A DNA stretch of 44,066 nucleotides from Inquilinus limosus DSM 16000 (GTDB taxonomy: Bacteria > Pseudomonadota > Alphaproteobacteria > DSM-16000 > Inquilinaceae): contig NZ_AUHM01000043.1 of the NCBI RefSeq assembly GCF_000423185.1, forward strand, positions 1-44,066, read 5' to 3'. Below are positions 42,765 through 44,066 of the stretch, piece by piece. The notes under the pieces were generated by a model. That model was not told the DNA's origin. It searched no databases and worked only from the letters and a program-made list of their open reading frames with translations. Numbering within the stretch: position 1 is the first letter of the stretch; each line of letters starts with the position of its first letter. The position numbers and the translations under genes were made by a program.

Positions 42765-43613
42765 TCAGCCTCCGCCCTGGGACCCGAGTCCGTACTGCTC
42801 GTCGGTCACATGCTCCAGCCAGTCGACGCTCCGGCCGTCGAGCGCTTCGGCGACGGCGACATGGGTCATGGCCGAGGTCGCCGTGGCGCCGTGCCAGTGC
42901 TTCTCGCCCGGCGGGATCCAGACCACATCGCCGGGGCGGATCTCCTCGACCGGCCCGCCCTCGCGCTGAATCCATCCCTGGCCGGCGGTGACGATCAGCG
43001 TCTGCCCCAGCGGGTGGGTGTGCCAGGCGGTGCGGGCGCCGGGCTCGAAGCTGACGATGGCGCCGCCGACGCGCGCGGGATCGCTGCGCTGGAAGCGTGA
43101 GGCGATCCGGACGGTGCCGGTGAAGTACTCCGCCGGGCCGGGCTGGGCGGGCGTCGAACCGTGGCGAACGATGTCCAATGTCGTGCTCCCTTGCGTGTCG
43201 GGGCTGGAGGTCTCGCCCGGCGGCAGCCCGCGCGCCTCGAACACCGATTTGGCGACCGGGATCGCGGACATCGCCCTGGGCCAGCCGGCATAGAAGGCGA
43301 GATGGGTGATGACCTCAGACAACTGTGCCCGGGTCAAGCCGTTGTCGATCCCCCGGTTCAGATGGCCCGTCAGCTGCGCGGTGTGGCCGGTCGCGATCAG
43401 GGCCGCGATCGTCACCAGGCTGCGGTCCCGCGGCGCCAGGTCGGGCCTGGCCCAGACATCGGCGAACAGAACCTCGTCGGTGTAGTCGGCCAGCGCCGGA
43501 GCGACCGCCCGGACATCGGGCGAGGCCACCCTCGGCGGCGCCGGTCTGCGCTGCTCCGCCTGGGCCGATGCGGCCAGCGAAAACATGGCGAGAGTGGCGG
43601 CAAGCAGCTTCAT
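42765..43613 (-). CDS. Exported carboxymuconolactone-decarboxylase/cupin fusion protein
   Basis: A 282-residue protein. Residues 1-19 are a Sec signal peptide ([19 protein letters not shown]). A carboxymuconolactone-decarboxylase-like helical domain follows (about 45-130: [46 protein letters not shown]); it lacks the CxxC of AhpD, so it is not a peroxidase-type member. A cupin follows (about 160-265) with His198-x-His200-x3-Gln204 and His239. These spacings equal those I recall for the metal site of bacterial cupin hydroxynitrile lyases (His53, His55, Gln59, His94). The ATG at 43613 has GGAGGGG before it. The gene stands alone on the minus strand; its substrate is unknown. Confidence 0.87.
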   Translation of the reverse strand: MKLLAATLAMFSLAASAQAEQRRPAPPRVASPDVRAVAPALADYTDEVLFADVWARPDLAPRDRSLVTIAALIATGHTAQLTGHLNRGIDNGLTRAQLSEVITHLAFYAGWPRAMSAIPVAKSVFEARGLPPGETSSPDTQGSTTLDIVRHGSTPAQPGPAEYFTGTVRIASRFQRSDPARVGGAIVSFEPGARTAWHTHPLGQTLIVTAGQGWIQREGGPVEEIRPGDVVWIPPGEKHWHGATATSAMTHVAVAEALDGRSVDWLEHVTDEQYGLGSQGGG

Positions 43614-43734
43614 CGATCCCCTCCGTCGTTCCATTGGTCCGGTCGCCCGGAGATGGGCCGGTAGAGGCTCGGCGATTAGAGGCCCGAAGCCGCATGGCGC
43701 TATCGATCGGGCTCATGAATGCGGGCAGCTTCTA

Positions 43735-44066
43735 GAGCACTTTCCGATCTTCAGGAATCGTGGGGGATTCCCGAAGGCTGGGAATTCTGATTCAAGATGC
43801 AGGCTGGTGAGGGAGGCCAGCTTGCATGACGCGACCTCTTTCGATGGACATCCGGGACCGGCTGGTTCGGGCGGTGGACGGCGGCATGACGCGGCGCTCT
43901 GCGGCCAAGCGCTTCGGGGTTGCCGCCTCGACGGCGATCAAGTGGGTTGAGCAGTGGCAGCGTACCGGCGCGGTGGCGCCGCGACCGCGGGGCGGTGATC
44001 ATCGCTCGCAGCGGCTCGAGGCCCATGCCGAGGAGATCCTGGGGCTGATCGAGCAGACGCCGGACA
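43735..44066 (+). mobile_element. IS630-family insertion sequence, left part (runs off the window)
   Basis: The left end is placed at 43735, after a TA dinucleotide (43733-43734), because IS630 elements insert at TA. The first bases GAGCACTTTCCGATCTTCAG would be the terminal repeat. A GGAATC-GTGGG-GATTCC hairpin follows within the subterminal region. The transposase gene starts at 43826. The right end and target duplication lie outside, so the exact boundary is inferred. Confidence 0.65.
43826..44066 (+). CDS. IS630-family transposase, N-terminal part (truncated by window edge)
   Basis: The first 80 codons are present and open to the end of the window. They begin MTRPLSMDIRDRLVRAVDGG and contain the helix-turn-helix SAAKRFGVAASTAIKWVEQW (about residues 25-44), followed by RPRGGDHRSQRLEAHAEEIL, the usual linker to the DDE domain in IS630 transposases. 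The DDE catalytic region is not in the window, so I cannot tell whether the element is intact. Many IS630 members need a programmed frameshift between the two halves; that cannot be judged here. The lower GC-run density relative to its neighbours agrees with a mobile origin. Confidence 0.85.
   Translation, partial: MTRPLSMDIRDRLVRAVDGGMTRRSAAKRFGVAASTAIKWVEQWQRTGAVAPRPRGGDHRSQRLEAHAEEILGLIEQTPD

Overview
The window is very GC-rich throughout (about 70 % by eye), with overlapping ATGA/GTGA start-stop junctions, many ABC importers and two families of GC-rich palindromic intergenic repeats. This suggests a chromosomal or large-replicon segment of a metabolically versatile, soil- or plant-associated alphaproteobacterium. 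A Rhodospirillales member of the Inquilinus/Azospirillum kind would fit, but nothing here fixes the genus. I see no tRNA, rRNA or CRISPR array.

Layout. (1) 1-11085: the 3' end of one oligopeptide-type ABC importer (ATPase), then an amine/amino-acid type FAD oxidoreductase, a MarR regulator, an SDR dehydrogenase, a second FAD oxidoreductase and a complete Dpp/Opp-type importer (binding protein, two permeases, two ATPases). This looks like uptake plus oxidative breakdown of a small amine, amino-acid derivative or opine-like compound. (2) 11171-14632: a compact ECF vitamin/nucleobase-type importer (S component, fused double ATPase, T component) whose last gene is a phosphoribosyltransferase. A textbook sigma-54 promoter precedes it, so I read it as a nitrogen-controlled import-and-trap system, probably for a purine base. 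(3) 14834-19186: one 1450-residue secreted mosaic protein (LVIVD repeats, Ig-like, LamG, PKD, YVTN propeller, di-haem cytochrome c), closed by a strong terminator shared with a convergent LysR gene. (4) 19249-32243: LysR and divergent mmsA; then a ribose-type importer, SorC regulator, aldo/keto reductase, GlpD-like dehydrogenase, class I aldolase, FGGY kinase and an Xre regulator, resembling a polyol or sugar catabolic locus. (5) 32287-42725: iron-type alcohol dehydrogenase; then an apparent operon of epimerase, ABC ATPase, two permeases, binding protein and amidohydrolase, ending in an unusual 709-residue regulator. (6) 42765-44066: an exported carboxymuconolactone-decarboxylase/cupin fusion on the minus strand, and the left end of an IS630-family insertion sequence running off the window.

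The most unusual item is the regulator at 40596-42725. It has an IclR-type helix-turn-helix, then a complete periplasmic-binding-protein-like sugar domain, then a second IclR helix-turn-helix with an IclR effector domain. Its middle domain aligns recognisably with the binding protein encoded two genes upstream, so the cell seems to carry a cytoplasmic sensor copy of its own transporter's ligand receptor. Second in interest are the sigma-54-driven ECF/phosphoribosyltransferase operon, whose fused ATPase has one degenerate and one intact ATP site, and the mosaic cytochrome.
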